Origin: Orientallactaga sibirica
Taxonomy: Eukaryota; Chordata; Mammalia; Rodentia; Dipodidae
Assembly (NCBI GenBank): GCA_036365145.1
Contig: JAEOAD010001370.1
Location: forward strand, 124,001-188,000
Direction: 5' to 3'
DNA length: 64,000 nt
Below the pieces are notes generated by a model. The model had not been told where the DNA came from. It did no database searches and saw only the letters and a program-made list of their open reading frames with translations. Position 1 is the first letter of the stretch, and every line of letters begins with the position of its first letter. The position numbers and the translations under genes were made by a program. Below, in pieces: positions 1 through 13,200 of the stretch.

Positions 1-1810
1 ATCTAACAAGATATACAACTTAGCAGATTCACGTCATTTCTAAAGTAGTTTGTTTAGAAAACAAACATCTTCATTTGCCGAACACTGTACTCTGTGAAAT
101 AAGCTAGTTCTGTTCTTGGAATCAGTTCTTTCTTACAAAATCGCTTTAGTGCAGCAAGTTCAAACTTTCCTTGTTTGTGTAATCTACCAAGATTTACAAA
201 GTAGTAGCTTCACCTCACTTCTAAAGTAGTTTGTTTAGAAAACAATCATCTACATTTCTGAAAAGTGTATTGTGTGAAATGAGCTAGTTCGGTTCTTGGA
301 ATCAGTTGCTTTCTTACAAAGAGGCTTGACTGCAGCAAGTTCAAACATTCCTAGTTAGTGTAATCTAACAAGATGTACAACTTAGTAGATTCACCTCATT
401 TCTAAAGTAGTTTGTTTAGAAAACAAACATCTTCAATACCAAACACTGTACTGTGTGTTATAAAGTATATCTGTTCTTGAAATCAGTTGCTTTCCTATGA
501 AGAAGGTTGAGTGCAGCAAGTTCAAACAATCCTAGTTAGTGTATTCTAAGAAGATGTACAATTTTTTAGATTCGCTTTATGTGTGGAGTAGGTTGTTTAG
601 AAAACAAACATCTTAATTGCCGAGCACTGCACTGTGTGAAATGACTTATTTCTGTCCTCGGAATGAGTTGCTTTGTCACAAAGTCCTTTGATAGCAGCAA
701 GTTCAACCTTTCCTTGTTTGTGTAATCTAACAAGATGTACAACTTAGTAGATTCACCTCATTTCTAAAGTAGTTTGTTCAGAAAACAAACATCTTCATTG
801 CCGAATACTGTACTCTGTGAAATGAGCTTGTTCGGTTCTCCAAATCAGTTGCTTTCTTACAAAGAGATTTGGGTGCAGCAAGCTCAAACATTCCTAGTTA
901 GTGTAATCTAAGAAGATGTACAACTTATTAGATTCACCTCATTTCCAAAGTACTTTGTTTAGAAAGCAATCATCTTCCTTTCCGAAAACTGTACTGTGTG
1001 AAATGAGCTAGTTCTGTTCTCTGAATCAGTACCTGTCTTAAGAAGAGTGTTGAGTGCAGTGAGTTCAAACTTTCCTTGTTTGTTTAATCTAACATGATAT
1101 ACAACTTAGTAGATTCACCTCATGTCCAACACAGTTTGTTTAGAAAACAAACTTCTTCATTGCCGAACACTGTACTCTTTGAAATGAGCTTGTTCGGTTC
1201 TCCCAATCAGTTGCTTTCTTACAAAGAGGCTCGGGTGAAGCAAGTTCAAACATTCCTAGTTACTGTAATCTACGAAGATGTACAACTTATTATATTCACT
1301 GCATTTCCGAACTACTTTGTATAGAAAACAATCATCTTCATTTGCCAAACACTGTACTCTGTGAAATGAGCTAGTTCTATTCTTGGAATCAGTTGCTTTC
1401 TTACGAAGAGGGTTGAGTGCAGCAAGTTCAAACGTTCCTTGTTTGTGTAATCTAACAAGTTGTACAAAGTAGTAGATTCGCCTCACTTCTAAAGTAGTTT
1501 GTTTAGAAAACAATCATCTTCATTTCAGAATACTCTATTGTGTGAAATGAGCTAGTTCGGTTCTTGGAATCAGTTGCTTTCTTACAAATACGCTTGAGTG
1601 CAGCCAGTTCAACATTCCTAGTTAGTGTAATCTAACAAGATGTAAAACTTATTAGATTCACTTCATTTCTAAAGTAATTTCTTTAGAAAACAATCATCTT
1701 CGTTTTTGAAAACTGTACTGTGTGAAATGAGCTAGTTCTGTTCTCTGAAATAGTAGCTTTCTTGATAAGAGTGTTGAGTGCAGCAAGTTCAAACTTTCCT
1801 TGTTTGTGTA
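1..1810. repeat. satellite, irregular mixture of monomer types
   Basis: About ten monomers belong to the same types as the following 11-mer HOR but are out of its register. A monomer with ACTTATTAGATTCACC and a CTCTGAATCAGTA form occurs near 915 and 1645. The ACACAGTTTG / GTTCTCCCAATCAG type occurs near 1126. The step from 1126 to the next copy of that type, near 2757, is about nine monomers, whereas the step from 2757 to 4747 is eleven. This stretch therefore looks like the recombined edge of the HOR. No other feature was seen. Confidence 0.7.
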
Positions 1811-4800
1811 ATCTAACAAGACATACAATTAGTAGATTCTCCTCATTTCTAAAGTAGTTTGTTTAGAAAACAATCATCTTCATTTCCCGAACAGTGTATT
1901 CTGTGAAATAAGCTAGTTCTGTTCTTGGCATCAGTTGCTTTCTTACAAAATCTCTTGAGTGCAGCATGTTCAAACTTTCCGTGTTTGTGTAATCTAACAA
2001 GGTTTACAAAGTAGTAGCTTCGCCTCACTTCTAAAGTAGTTTGTTTAGAAAACAAACATCTTCATTATCGAGCACAGTACTGTGTGAAATGAGGTAGTTC
2101 TGTTTTCAGAATCAGTTGATTTCTATCGAAGAAGGTTGAGTGCAGCAAGTTCAAACTTTCCTTGTTTGTGTAATCTAACAATATGTAAAATGTAGTAGAT
2201 TCGCCTCATTTCTAAAGTAGTTTGTTTAGAAAACAAACATCTTCATTGCCGAACACTGTACTGTATGAAATGAACTAGTTCTGTTCTCAGAATCAGTTGT
2301 TTTCTTACAAAGACAATTTAGGGCAGCGAGTTCAAACTTTCCTTGTTTGTGTAATCTAACAAGATGTAAAACTCAGTAGATTCGCCTCATTTCTTAAGTA
2401 GTTTGTTTCGAAAACAAACATCTTCACTGCTGAATGCTGTACTGTGTCGAATAAGCTAGTTTTGTTCTCACAATCAGTTGCTTTCTTACGAACAGGGGTG
2501 ATGGCAGCAAGTTCAAACATTCCTGGTTAGTGTAACCTAAGAAGATGTACAATTTAATAGATTCAGCTCATTTGTAAAGTAGTGTGTTTAGAAAACAAAC
2601 ATCTTCATTTCAAAACACGGTACTCTGTGAACTAAGCTTGTTCGTTTCTCGGAATCAGTTGCTTTCATACAAAGACAGTTTAGGGCAGCAAGTTCAAACT
2701 TTCCTTCTTTGTGTAATGTAACTAGATGTACAACTTAGTAGCTTCACCTCATTTCTAACACAGTTTATTTAGAAAACAAACTTCTTCATTGCTGAACTGT
2801 GTACTCTGTGAAATGAGCTTGTTTGGTTCTCCCAATCAGTTGCTGTCTTACAAAGAGGCTTGGGTGCAGCAAGTTCAAACATTCCTACTTAGTGTAATCT
2901 AAGAAAATGTACAACTTTTAGATTCACCTCATTTCTAAACTAGTTTGTTTCGAAAATAATCATCTTACTTTCCGAAAACTGTACTGTTTGAAATGAGCTA
3001 GTTCTGTTGTCTGAATCAGTAGGTTTTTTACGAAGAGTGTTGAGTGCAGCAAGTTCAAACTTTCCTTGTTTGTGTAATCTAACATGATATACAACTTAGT
3101 AGATTCACCTCATTTCTAAAGTAGTTTGTTTAGAAAACAAACATCTTCATTTGCCGGACACTGTACTCTGTGAAATAAGCTAGTTCTGTTCTTGGAATCA
3201 GTTGGTTTCTTACAAAATCACTTGAGTGCAGCAAGTTCAAACTTTCCTTGTTTGTGTAATCTACCAAGAGGTATAAAGTAGTAGATTCGCCTCACTTCTA
3301 AAGTAGTTTGTTTAGAAAACAATAATCTTCATTTCCGAAAACTGTATTGTGTGAAATGAGGTAGTTTTGTTCTCGGAATCAGTTGCTTTCTTACGAAGAG
3401 GTTTGAGTGCAGCAAGTTCAAACTTTCCTTGTTTGTTTAATCTAACAGGATGTACAAAGTAGTAGATTCATCTCACTTCTAAAGTACTTTGTTTAGAAAA
3501 CAATAATCTTCATTTCCGAAAACTGTATTGTGTAAAATGAGCTAGTTCGGATCTCGGAATCAGTTGCTTTCTTCCAAAGATGCTTGAGTGCAGCAAGTTC
3601 AAACATTCCTAGTTCGTGTAATCTAACAAGATGTACAACTTATTAGATTCACCTCATTTCTATAGTTGTTTGTTTAGAAAACAATCATCTTCGTTTTTGA
3701 AAACTGTACTGTGTGAAATGAGCTAGTTCTGTTCTCTGAATCAGTAGCTGTCTTAATAAAAGGGTTGAGTGCAGCAAGTTCAAACTTTCCTTGTTTGTGT
3801 AATCTAACAAGATATACAACTTAGTAGATACACCTCATTTCTAAAGTTGTTTGTTTAGAAAACAATCATCTTCATTTGCCGAACAGTGTACTCTGTGAAA
3901 TAAGCTAGTTCTGTTCTTGGAATTAGTTGCTTTCTTACAAAATCGCTTGAGTGCAGCAAGTTCAAACTTTCCTTGTGTGTGTATTCTAACAAGATATACA
4001 CAGTAATAGCTTTGCCTGACTTCTAAAGTAGTTTGTTTAGAAAACAAACATCTTCATTGCCGAACACAGTACTGTGTGAAATGAGGTAGTTCTGTTTTCG
4101 GAATCAGTTGTCTTCTAACGAAGAGGGTTGAGTGCAGCAAGTTCAAACTTTCCTTGTTTGTGTAATCTAAGAAGATGTAAAATGTCGTAGAATCGCCTCA
4201 TTTCTAAAGTAGTTTGTTTAGAAGACAAACATGTTCATTGCCAAACACTGTACTGTATGAAATGAAGTATTTCTTTCTCAGAATCAGTTGTTTTCTCACA
4301 AACACAATTTAGGGCAGCGAGTTCAAACTTTCCTTGTTTGTGTAATCTAACAAGATGTAAAACTCAGTAGATTCGCCTCATTTCTAAAGTAGTTTGTTTA
4401 GAAAACAAACATCTTCACTGCCAAATGCTATACTGTGTCGAGTAAGCTAGTTTTTTTCTCGCAATCATTTGCTTTCTTACAAACAGGGTTGATGGCAGCA
4501 AGTTCAAACATTCCTAGTTAGTGAAACCTAACAAGATGTACAATTTAATAGATTCAGCTCATTTGTAAAGTAGTTTGTTCAGAAAACAAACATCTTCATT
4601 TCAAAACACTGTACTCTGTGAACTAAGCTAATTCTGTTCTCGGAATCAGTTGCTTTCCTACAAAGACACTTTAGGGTAGCAAGTTCAAACTTTGCTTGTT
4701 TGTGTAATATAACTAGATGTACAACTTAGTAGATTCACCTCATTTCTAACACAGTTTGTTTAGAAAACAAACTTCTTCATTGCCGAACACTTTTCTCTGT

Positions 4801-5160
4801 GAAATGACCTTGTTCAGTTCTCCCAATCAGTTGCTTTCTTACAAAGAGTCTTGGGTGCAGCAAGTTCAAACAGTCCTAGTTATTGTAATCTAAGAAGATG
4901 TACAACTTATTAGATTCACCTCATTTCTAAACTAGTTTGTTTAGAAAACAATCATCTTACTTTCCGAACACTGTACTGAAATGAGCTAGTTCTGTTCTCT
5001 GAAACAGTAGCTTTCTTACGAAGAGGGTTGAGTGCAGCAAGTTCAAAATTTCCTTGTTTGTGTAATCTAACATGATATACAACTTAGTAGATTCACCTCT
5101 TTCTAAAGTAGTTTGTTTAGAAAACAACATCTTCATTTCCAAACACTGTACTCTGTGAAA
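1811..5160. repeat. 11-monomer higher-order repeat (~1.99 kb), about 1.7 copies
   Basis: Specific monomers recur at about 1990 bp. Examples are 1811 and 3802 (ATCTAACAAG followed by the AACAGTGTA variant), the CACTGC / TGTGTCGA variant near 2433 and 4425, the AACACAGTTT type near 2757 and 4747, and the ATCTAACATGATATACAAC type at 3077 and 5065. Within the unit one monomer type appears twice, so its spacing alternates between about 4 and 7 monomers (1645, 2910, 3630, 4900). Corresponding monomers look about 90% alike by eye, clearly more than neighbouring monomers do. Confidence 0.8.
4064..4077. repeat. conserved satellite dyad 3 (perfect example)
   Basis: ACACAGTACTGTGT is a 14-bp perfect palindrome. 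The usual monomer form ACACTGTACTGTGT keeps 6 of 7 pairs. The common CTCTGTG variant weakens it. It lies about 15 bp downstream of dyad 2. Confidence 0.85.
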
Positions 5161-8100
5161 TAAGCTAGTTCTGTTGTCGGGATCAGATGCTTTCTTACGA
5201 AGAGAGTTGAGTGCAGCAAGTTCAAGCTTTCCTTGTTTGTGTAATCTTAGAAGATGTACAATTTAGTAGGTACACCTTATGTCTATAGTAGTTTGTTTAG
5301 AAGACAAACATCTTCATTTCCGAAAACTGTTATTTGTGAAATGAGCTAGTTCTGTTCTCGGAATGAGTTGCTTTCTTACTAAGAGGGTTGAGTGCAGCAA
5401 GTTCAAACTTTCCTTGTTTGTGAAATCTAACAAGATGTACAACTTAGTAGATTCCCCTTTTTTCTAAAGTAGTTTGTTTAGAAAACAAACATCCTCATTG
5501 CGGAACACTGTACTGTGTGAAATGAGCTACTTCTGTTGAGATCAGTTGCTTTCTTTCGAGGTGTGTTGAGTGCAGCAAATTCAAACTTTCCCAGTTAGTG
5601 TAATCTAAGAAGATGTACAGTTTAGTAGATTCGCTCATTTCTAAAGCAGTTTGTTTAGAAAACAATCATCTTCATTTCCAAAACTGTTATGTGTGAAATG
5701 ACCTAGTTCTGTTCTCCGAATCAGTTGCTTTCTTACGAAGAGTGTTGAGTGCAGCAACTTCAAACTTTCCTTGTTATTGTAATCTAACAAGATGTACAAC
5801 ATAGTAGATTTGCCTGTTTGCAAAAGTAGTTTGTTTGAAAACAAACATCTTCATTTGAAAACACTGTACTGTGTGAACTAAGCTAGTTCTGTTCTCGGAA
5901 TGAGTTGCTTTCTTACGAAGACGTTTGAGTGAAGCAAGTTCAAACTTTCCTTGTTGTGTAACCTAACAACATGTACAACGTAGAAGATTAGCCTCATTTC
6001 TAAAATAGTTTGTTTAAAAAACAATCATGTTCATTTTCGAAAACTGTTATGTGTGAAATGAGCTAGATCTGTTCGCCGAGTCAGTTGCTTTTTCACGAAG
6101 AGTGTTGAATTCAGCAAGTTCAAACTTTCCTTGTTTGTGTAATCTAACAAGATGTACAACTTAGTAGATTCACCTCATTTCTAAAGTAGTTTGTTTACAA
6201 AATAAACATCTTCATTGACAAACACTGTACTCTGTGAATTAAGCTAGTTCTCTTCTGGGAATCAGTTGTTTTCTTACAAAGACATGTGAGTGCAGCAAGT
6301 TCAAATATTCCTAGGTAGTGTAATCTAAAAAGATGTACAACTTAGTAGATTGACCTCATTTCTAAAGTAGTTTGTTTAGAAAACCAACATCTTCATTGCT
6401 GAACACTGTACTCTGTGAAATGAGCTAGTTCTTTCGGGATAAGTTGCTTTCTTACGAAGAGTGTTGAGTGTAGCAAGTTCTAACTTTCCTAGTTTGTGTA
6501 ATCTAAGATGATGTACAACGTAGTAGATTTGCCTGATTTCTAAAGTAGTTTGTTTAGAAAACAAACATCTTCATTGCCAAACACTGTACCTTGTGAAATG
6601 AGCTAGTTCTGATGGGATCAGTTGCTTTCTTTCGAAGAGTGTTGAGTGCAGCAAGTTTAAACTTTCCTAGTTAGTGTAATCTAAGAAGGTGTACAATTTA
6701 GTAGATTCACCTCATTTCTAAAGTAGTTTGTTTAGAAAACAAACATCTTCATTGCCGAACACTGTACTGTGTGAAACGAGCTAGTTCTGTTGCCGGGTCA
6801 GTTCCTTTCTTACAAAGAGTGTTGAGTGCAGCAAGTTCAAACTTTCCTTGTTTATGTAATCTGACAAGATGTAAAACTTAGTAGATTCACCTCATTTCTA
6901 AAGAAGGTTGTTTAGAAAACAAACATCTTCATTGTGGAACACTGTACTGTGGGGAAATGACCTAGTTCTGTTGGGATCAGTTGCCTTCTTTCATAGCGTG
7001 TTGAGTGCAGGAAGTTCAAACTTTCCTAGTTAGTGTAATGTAAGTAGATATACAATTTAGTAGATTCACCACATTTCTAAAGTAGTTTGTTTAGAAAAGA
7101 AACATCTTCTTTCCCAAACACTGTACTCTGTGAATTAAGGTAGTTTATTCTCGGAATCAGTTGCTTTCTTACAAAGACGCTTGAGGGCAGCAGTTCAAAT
7201 ATTCCTAGTTAGTGTAATCTGAAAAGATGTACAGTACAACTTAGTAGATTCACCGCATATCTAAAGTAGGTTGTTTAGAAAACAAACATGTTCATCTCCG
7301 AAAAGTGTTATGTGTGAAAGGAGCTAGTTCTGTTCTCAGAATCAGTTGCTTTCTTAGGAAGAGGGTTGAGTGCAGCATGTTCAAACTTTCCTTGTTTGTG
7401 TAATCTAACAGTACGTACAACTTAGTAGAATCGCCTGATTGCTAAAGTAGTTTGTTTAGAAATCAAACATCTTCATTCCCGAACACTGTACTATGTGATA
7501 TAAGCTAGTTCTGTTCTCGGAAACAGTTGCTTATTTGCGAAGAGAGATGATGGCAGCAAGTTCAAATGTTCCTACTTAGTGTAATCTACGAAGATGAACA
7601 ATTTAGTAGATTTGCCTGATGGCTAAAGTAGTTGTTTAGAAATCAAACATCTTCATTGCCAAACACTGTATTGTGTGAAATGAGCTAGTTCTGTTCTCAG
7701 AATGAGTTGCTTTCTTACTAAGAGGGTTGAGTGCAGCAAGTTCAAACTTTCCTTGTTTGTGTAATCTAACAAGGTGTACAACTTAGTAGATTCGCCTCAT
7801 TTCTAAAGTAGTTTGTTTAGAAAACAAACATCTTTGTTGCGGAACACTGTACTGTCGGAAATGAACTAGTTTTGTTGGGATCAGTTGCTTTCTTTCGAAG
7901 AGTGTTGAGTGCAGCAAGTTCAAACTTTCCTAGTTAGTGTAATCTAAGAAGATGTACAATTTATTAGATTTGCCTGATTTCTAAAGTAGTTTGTTTAGAA
8001 AACAAACATCTTCATTGCCGAACACTGTACTGTGTTAAAAGAGCTAGTTCTGTCGTCGGGATCAGTTCCTTTCTTAGGAAGAGTGTTGAGTGCAGCAAGT

Positions 8101-8761
8101 TCTAACTTTCCTTGTTTGTGTTATCTAACAAGATGTACAACTTAGTACATTCGCCTCATTTCTGAAATATTTTCTTTAAAAAACAATCATCTTCTTTTCT
8201 GAAAACTTTTATGTGTGAAATGAGCTAGTTCTGTTCTCGGAATTAGTTGCTTTCTTACGAAGAGTGTTGAATGCAGCAATTTCAAACTTTCTTTGTTTGT
8301 GTAATCTAACAAGATGTACAACTTAGTTGATTCGCCTGATTGCTACAGTAGTTTGTTTAGAAATCAAACATCTTCATTGCCGGACACTGTACTGTGTGAT
8401 ATAAGCTAGTTCTGTTCTCGGAATCAGCTGCTTTCTTACGAAGAGAGTTGATGGCAGCAAGTTCAACATTCCTACTTAGTGTAATCTAAGAAGATGTACA
8501 ATGTAGTAGATTCGCCTGATTGCTAAAGTAGTTTGTTCAGAAATCAAACATCTTCATTGCCGAATAGTGTACTGTGTGATATAAGCTAGTTGTGTTCTCG
8601 GAAAAAGTTGCTTTCTTACGAAGAGAGTTTATGGCAGCAAGTTCAAACATTCCTACTTAGTGTGCTCTTCAAAGGTGAACAATTTAGTAGATTCGCCTGA
8701 TTGCTAAAGTAGTTTGTTTAGAAATCAAACATCTTCATTACCGAACACTGTATTTTGTGAA
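5161..8761. repeat. satellite, monomeric stretch with GATTGCTA-type units
   Basis: About twenty monomers show no obvious long period. From about 7430 a type with GATTGCTAAAGTAG, GAAATCAAACATC, GTGATATAAGC, GAGTTGATGGCAGC and CCTACTTAGTG becomes frequent (near 7430, 7615, 8340, 8515 and 8700). The same type returns at 36.9-46 kb and near 62.5 kb. A 5-bp duplication (GTACAGTACA) is visible near 7230. Confidence 0.75.
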
Positions 8762-9117
8762 ATGAGCTAGTTCTCTTGGGATCAGTTCCTTTCTCACGAA
8801 GAGTGTTGAGTGCAGCAAGTCCAAACTTTCCTCGTTTGTGCAATCTAACAAGATGTACAACTTAGTAGATTCGCCTTATTTCTAAAGTAGTTTGTTTAGA
8901 AAACAAACATCTTCATTTCCGAAAACTGTTATGTGTGAAATGAGCTAGTTCTCTTGGGATCAGTTCCTTTCTCACGAAGAGTGTTGAGTGCAGCAAGTCC
9001 AAACTTTCCTCGTTTGTGTAATCTAACAAGATGTACAACTTAGTAGATTCGCCTTATTTCTAAAGTAGTTTGTTTAGAAAACAAACATCTTCATTTCCGA
9101 AAACTGTTATGTGTGAA
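8762..9117. repeat. recent tandem duplication of one 178-bp monomer
   Basis: Positions 8762-8939 and 8940-9117 are adjacent copies of one monomer, 178 bp apart. I see a single difference between them, CAATCTAAC near 8841 against TAATCTAAC near 9019. Both carry the shared private variants TTCTCTTGGGATCAG, TTTCTCACGAAG, CAAGTCCAAAC and TTTCCTCGTTTG. Other adjacent monomers in the array are much more divergent, so this is the youngest single-unit duplication I could find. Confidence 0.88.
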
Positions 9118-10110
9118 ATGAGCTAGTTCTGTTCTCAGAATCAGTTGCTTTCTTAGGAAGAGGGTTGAGTGGAGCAAGTTCAAACTTTCCTTGTTTGTGT
9201 AATCTAACAAGATGTACAACTTAGTAGATTCACATAATTTCTAAAGAAGATTGTTTAGAAAAATAACATCTTCATTGCCGAACACTGTACTGTGTGAAAT
9301 GAGCTGATTCTGTTGGGATCAGTTGCTCCCTTACGAAGAGTGTTGAGTGCAACAAGTTCAAACTTTCCTTGTTTGTGTAATCTAACAAGATGTACAACTT
9401 AGTACATTCAATTCATTTCTGAAGTAGTTTGCTTAGAAATCAAACATCTTCATTGCCCCACACTGTACTCTGTGAATTAAGCTAGTTCTGTTCTTGGAAT
9501 CAGTTGCTTTCTTACAAAGACGCTTGAGTGCAGCAAGATAAAACTTTCCTTGTTAGTGTAATCTAACAAGATGTACAATTTAGTATATTGGCCTCATTTC
9601 TGAAGTAGTTTGTTTAGAAAACAAAGATCTTCATTATCAAACACTGTACTATGTGAACTAAGCTAGTTCTGTTCTCGAAATGAGTTGCTTTCTTAAGAAG
9701 AGGGTTGAGTGTAGCACGTTCAAACTTTCTGATTCGCCTGATTTCTATGGTTGTTTGTTTAGAAAACAAACATCCTCATTGTGGAACACTGTCCTGAGTG
9801 AAATAAGCTGGTTCTGTTGTCGGGCTCCATTGCTCTCTTACGAAGAGTGTTGAGTGCAGCAAGTTCAAACTTTCCTTGGTTGTGTAATCAAACAAGATGC
9901 ACAACTTAGTAGATTCGACTTATTTCTAATGTCATTTGTATAGAAAACAAACATCTTCATTTCAAAACACTGTACTGTTTGAACTAAGCTAGTTCTCTTC
10001 TCCAAATGAATTGCTTTCTTATGAAGACGTTTGAGTGCAGCAACTTCAAAGTTTCCTTGTTTGTGTAATCTAACAAGATGTACAAATTAGTAGATTCGCC
10101 TGATTGCTAA
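9118..10110. repeat. satellite cluster matching the 6-mer HOR at 42.7-44.9 kb
   Basis: The monomers run in the order TTGGGATCAGTTGCTCCC type, CAATTCATTTCTGAAGTAG with a CACACTGTACTCTG variant, and TTTCTATGGTTGTTTG with CATCCTCATTG. They are followed by a TTTCTAATGTCATTTG type. The same ordered set makes up the 6-mer repeated at about 42.74-44.9 kb. One unit near 9730 is short: AAACTTTCT runs straight into GATTCGCCTG, so the linker and the start of the next unit (about 37 bp) are missing. Confidence 0.7.
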
Positions 10111-10289
10111 AGTAGTTTGTTTAGAAAACAATCATTTTCATTTCCAAAAACATTAATGTGTGAAATGAGCTAGTTCTGTTCTCGGAATCAGTTGCTCTCT
10201 TAGAAAGAGGGTTTACGGCTGCAAATACAAACTTTCCTTCTTTCTATTATCTATCAAGATGTACAACTTAGTAGATTCACCTCATTTCT

Positions 10290-13200
10290 AAAGTAGTTTG
10301 CTTAGAAAACAAACATCTTCATTGCCTAACACTGTATTGTGAGAGATGAGCTAGTTCTGTTCTCAGAATCAGTTGCTGTCTTACAAAGCCGTTTGAGTGC
10401 AGAAGTTCAAATATTCCTAGTTAGTGTAATCTAAGAAGATGTAGAATTCAGTAGATTCTTCTCATTTCTAAAGTAGTTTCTTTAGAAAACAAACATCTTC
10501 ATTGCCGAGCATTGTACTGTGTGAAATGAGCTTGTTCTGTTCTCGGAATCAGGTGCTTTCTTACGAAGAGGGTTGAGGGCAGCAAGTTCAAACTTTCCTT
10601 GTTTGTGTAATCTTACAAGATGTATAACTTAGTAGATTCACCTGATTTCTAAAGTAGTTTATTTAGAAAACAAACCTTTTCTTTGATGAGAATTGTACTG
10701 TGTGAAATAAGTTAGTTCTTCTCTCGGAATCAGTTGCTTTCCTACGAAGAAGGCTGAGTGCAACAAGTTCAAACATTACTAGTTAGTGTAATCTAAGAAG
10801 ATGTACAATTTCGTACATTCACCTTATTTCTAAAATAGTTTGTTTAGAAAACAAACATCTGCATTTCAAAACACTGTACTGTGTGAACCAAGCTAGTTGT
10901 GTTCTCAGAATGAGTTGCTTTGTTACGAAGATGGTTGAGTGCATTAAGTTCAAACTTTTCTTGTTTGTGTACTCTAACAAGATGTACAACGTAGTTGATT
11001 CGCCTCATTTCTAAAGTAGTTTATTTAGAAAACAATCATCTTCATTTCTGGAAACTCTACTGTGTGAAATAAGCTAGTTCTGTTCTCGGAATCGGTTGTT
11101 TCTTACGAAGAGTGATGAGTGCAGCAATTTCAAACTTTCCTTGTTTCTGTGATCTAACAAGATGTACAATTTAGTAAATTCGCCTGATTTCTAAAGTAGT
11201 TTGTTTAGAAAACAAACATCTTCATTGCTGAACAGTGTACTCTGTGAAATAAGCCAGTTCTGTTTTAGCAATCCGTTCCTTTCTTACAAAGACCTTTGAG
11301 TACAGGAAGTTGAAACTTTCATTGTTTGTGCAATCTAACAAGATATACAAGTTCGTAATTTCACCTCATTTCTAAAGTAGTTTGTTTACAAAACAGATAT
11401 CTTCATTTGTGAAAACTGTACTGTGTCAAATGAGCTAGTTTTGTTCTCGGAATCCCTTGTATTCTTAGGAAGAGGGTTGATGGCAGCAAGTTGAAACATT
11501 TGTAGTTAGTGTAATATAAGAAGATGTACAATTTAGTTGATTCACCTCATTTCTAAAGTAGTTTGTTTAGAAAACAAACATCTTTTTTTCAAAACACTGT
11601 ACTGTGTGAATTAAGCTAGTTCTGTTGTCAGAATGAGTTGCTTTCTTACGAAGACGGTATAGTTCAGCAAGTTCAAACTTTCCTTTTTTGTGTAATCACA
11701 GAAGATGTACAACGTAGTAGATTTGCCTCATTTCTAAAGTAGTTCATTTTGAAAACAAACATTTTCATGTCCGAAAATTGTACTGTTTGAAATGAGCTGG
11801 TTCTTTTCTCGGAATCAGTTGCTTTCTTACGAAGAGGGTTGAGTGCAGCAAGTTCAAACTTTCCTTGTTTGTGTAATCTAAGAAGATGTACAATTTAGTA
11901 GATTCGCTTCATTTCTAAAGTAGTTTGTTTAGACAACAGACATCTTTATTTCAAAACACTGTACTGTGTGACATAAGCTAGTTCTGTTCTCAGAATCCGT
12001 TGCGTTCTTATGAAGACGGTTGAGTGCAGCAAGGTCAAACTTTCCTTGTTTGTGTAATCTAACAAGATGTATAACTTAGTATATTGGCCTCATTTCTAAA
12101 GTAGGTTGTTTACAAAACAAACATCTTCATTGCGGAACACTTCACTGTGTGAAATGAGCTAGTTCTGTTGTCGGAATCAGTTGCTTTCTGACAAAGAGTG
12201 TTGAGTCCAGCAAGATGAAACTTTCCTTGTTTGTGTAATCTAACAAGATGTAAAACTTAATAGATTTTCCTGATTTCTAAAGTAGTTTGTTTAGAAAACA
12301 AACATCTTCATTGCCAAACACTGTACTGTGTGAAATGAGCTAGTTCTGTTCTCGGAATCCATTGCTTTCTTACAAAGACGTTTGAGTGCAGCAAGTTCAA
12401 ATATTCCTAGTTAGTGTAATCTAAGAAAATGTACAATTTATTAGATTCTCCTCATTTCTGAAGTAGTTTTTTCAGGAAACAAACATCTTCATTGCCGAGC
12501 ACTGTACTGTGTGAAATGAGCTAGTTCTGTTCTCGGAATCAGTTGCTTTCTTATGAAGTGGGTTGAGGGCAGCAAGTTGAAACTTTCTTTGTTTATGTAA
12601 TCTAACAAGATGTATGACTTAGTAGATTCACCTGATTTCTAAAGTAGTTTGTTGAGAAAACAAACATTTTCATTGCCGAACACTGTACTGTGTGAAATAA
12701 GTCAGTTCTTTTCTCGGAATCAGTTGCTTTCCTAGGAAGAAGGTTGAGTGCACCAAGTTCAAACATCCCAAGTTAGTGTAATCTAAGAAGATGTACAATT
12801 TAGGAGATTCCCTCATTTCTAAAGTAGTTTCTTTAGAAAACAAACATCTTCATTTCAAACACTGTACTGTGTGAACCAAGCTAGTTGTGTTCTCAGAATG
12901 AGTTGCTTTCTTACGAAGAGGGTTGAGTGCAGTAAGTTCAACTTTACTTGTTTGTGTAATCTAACAAGATGTTCAACGTAGTAGATATGCCTCCTTTCTA
13001 AAGTAGTTTGTTTAGAAAACAATCATGTTCATTTCCGGCAACTGTACTGTGTGAAATGAGCTAGTTTTGTTCTCGCAATCAGTTGCTTTCTTATGAAAAG
13101 TGTTGAGTGCAGCAATTTCAAATTTTCCTTGTTTGTGTGATCTAACAAGATGTACAACTTAGTAGATTCACCTCATTTCTAAAGGAGTTTGTTTAGAAAA

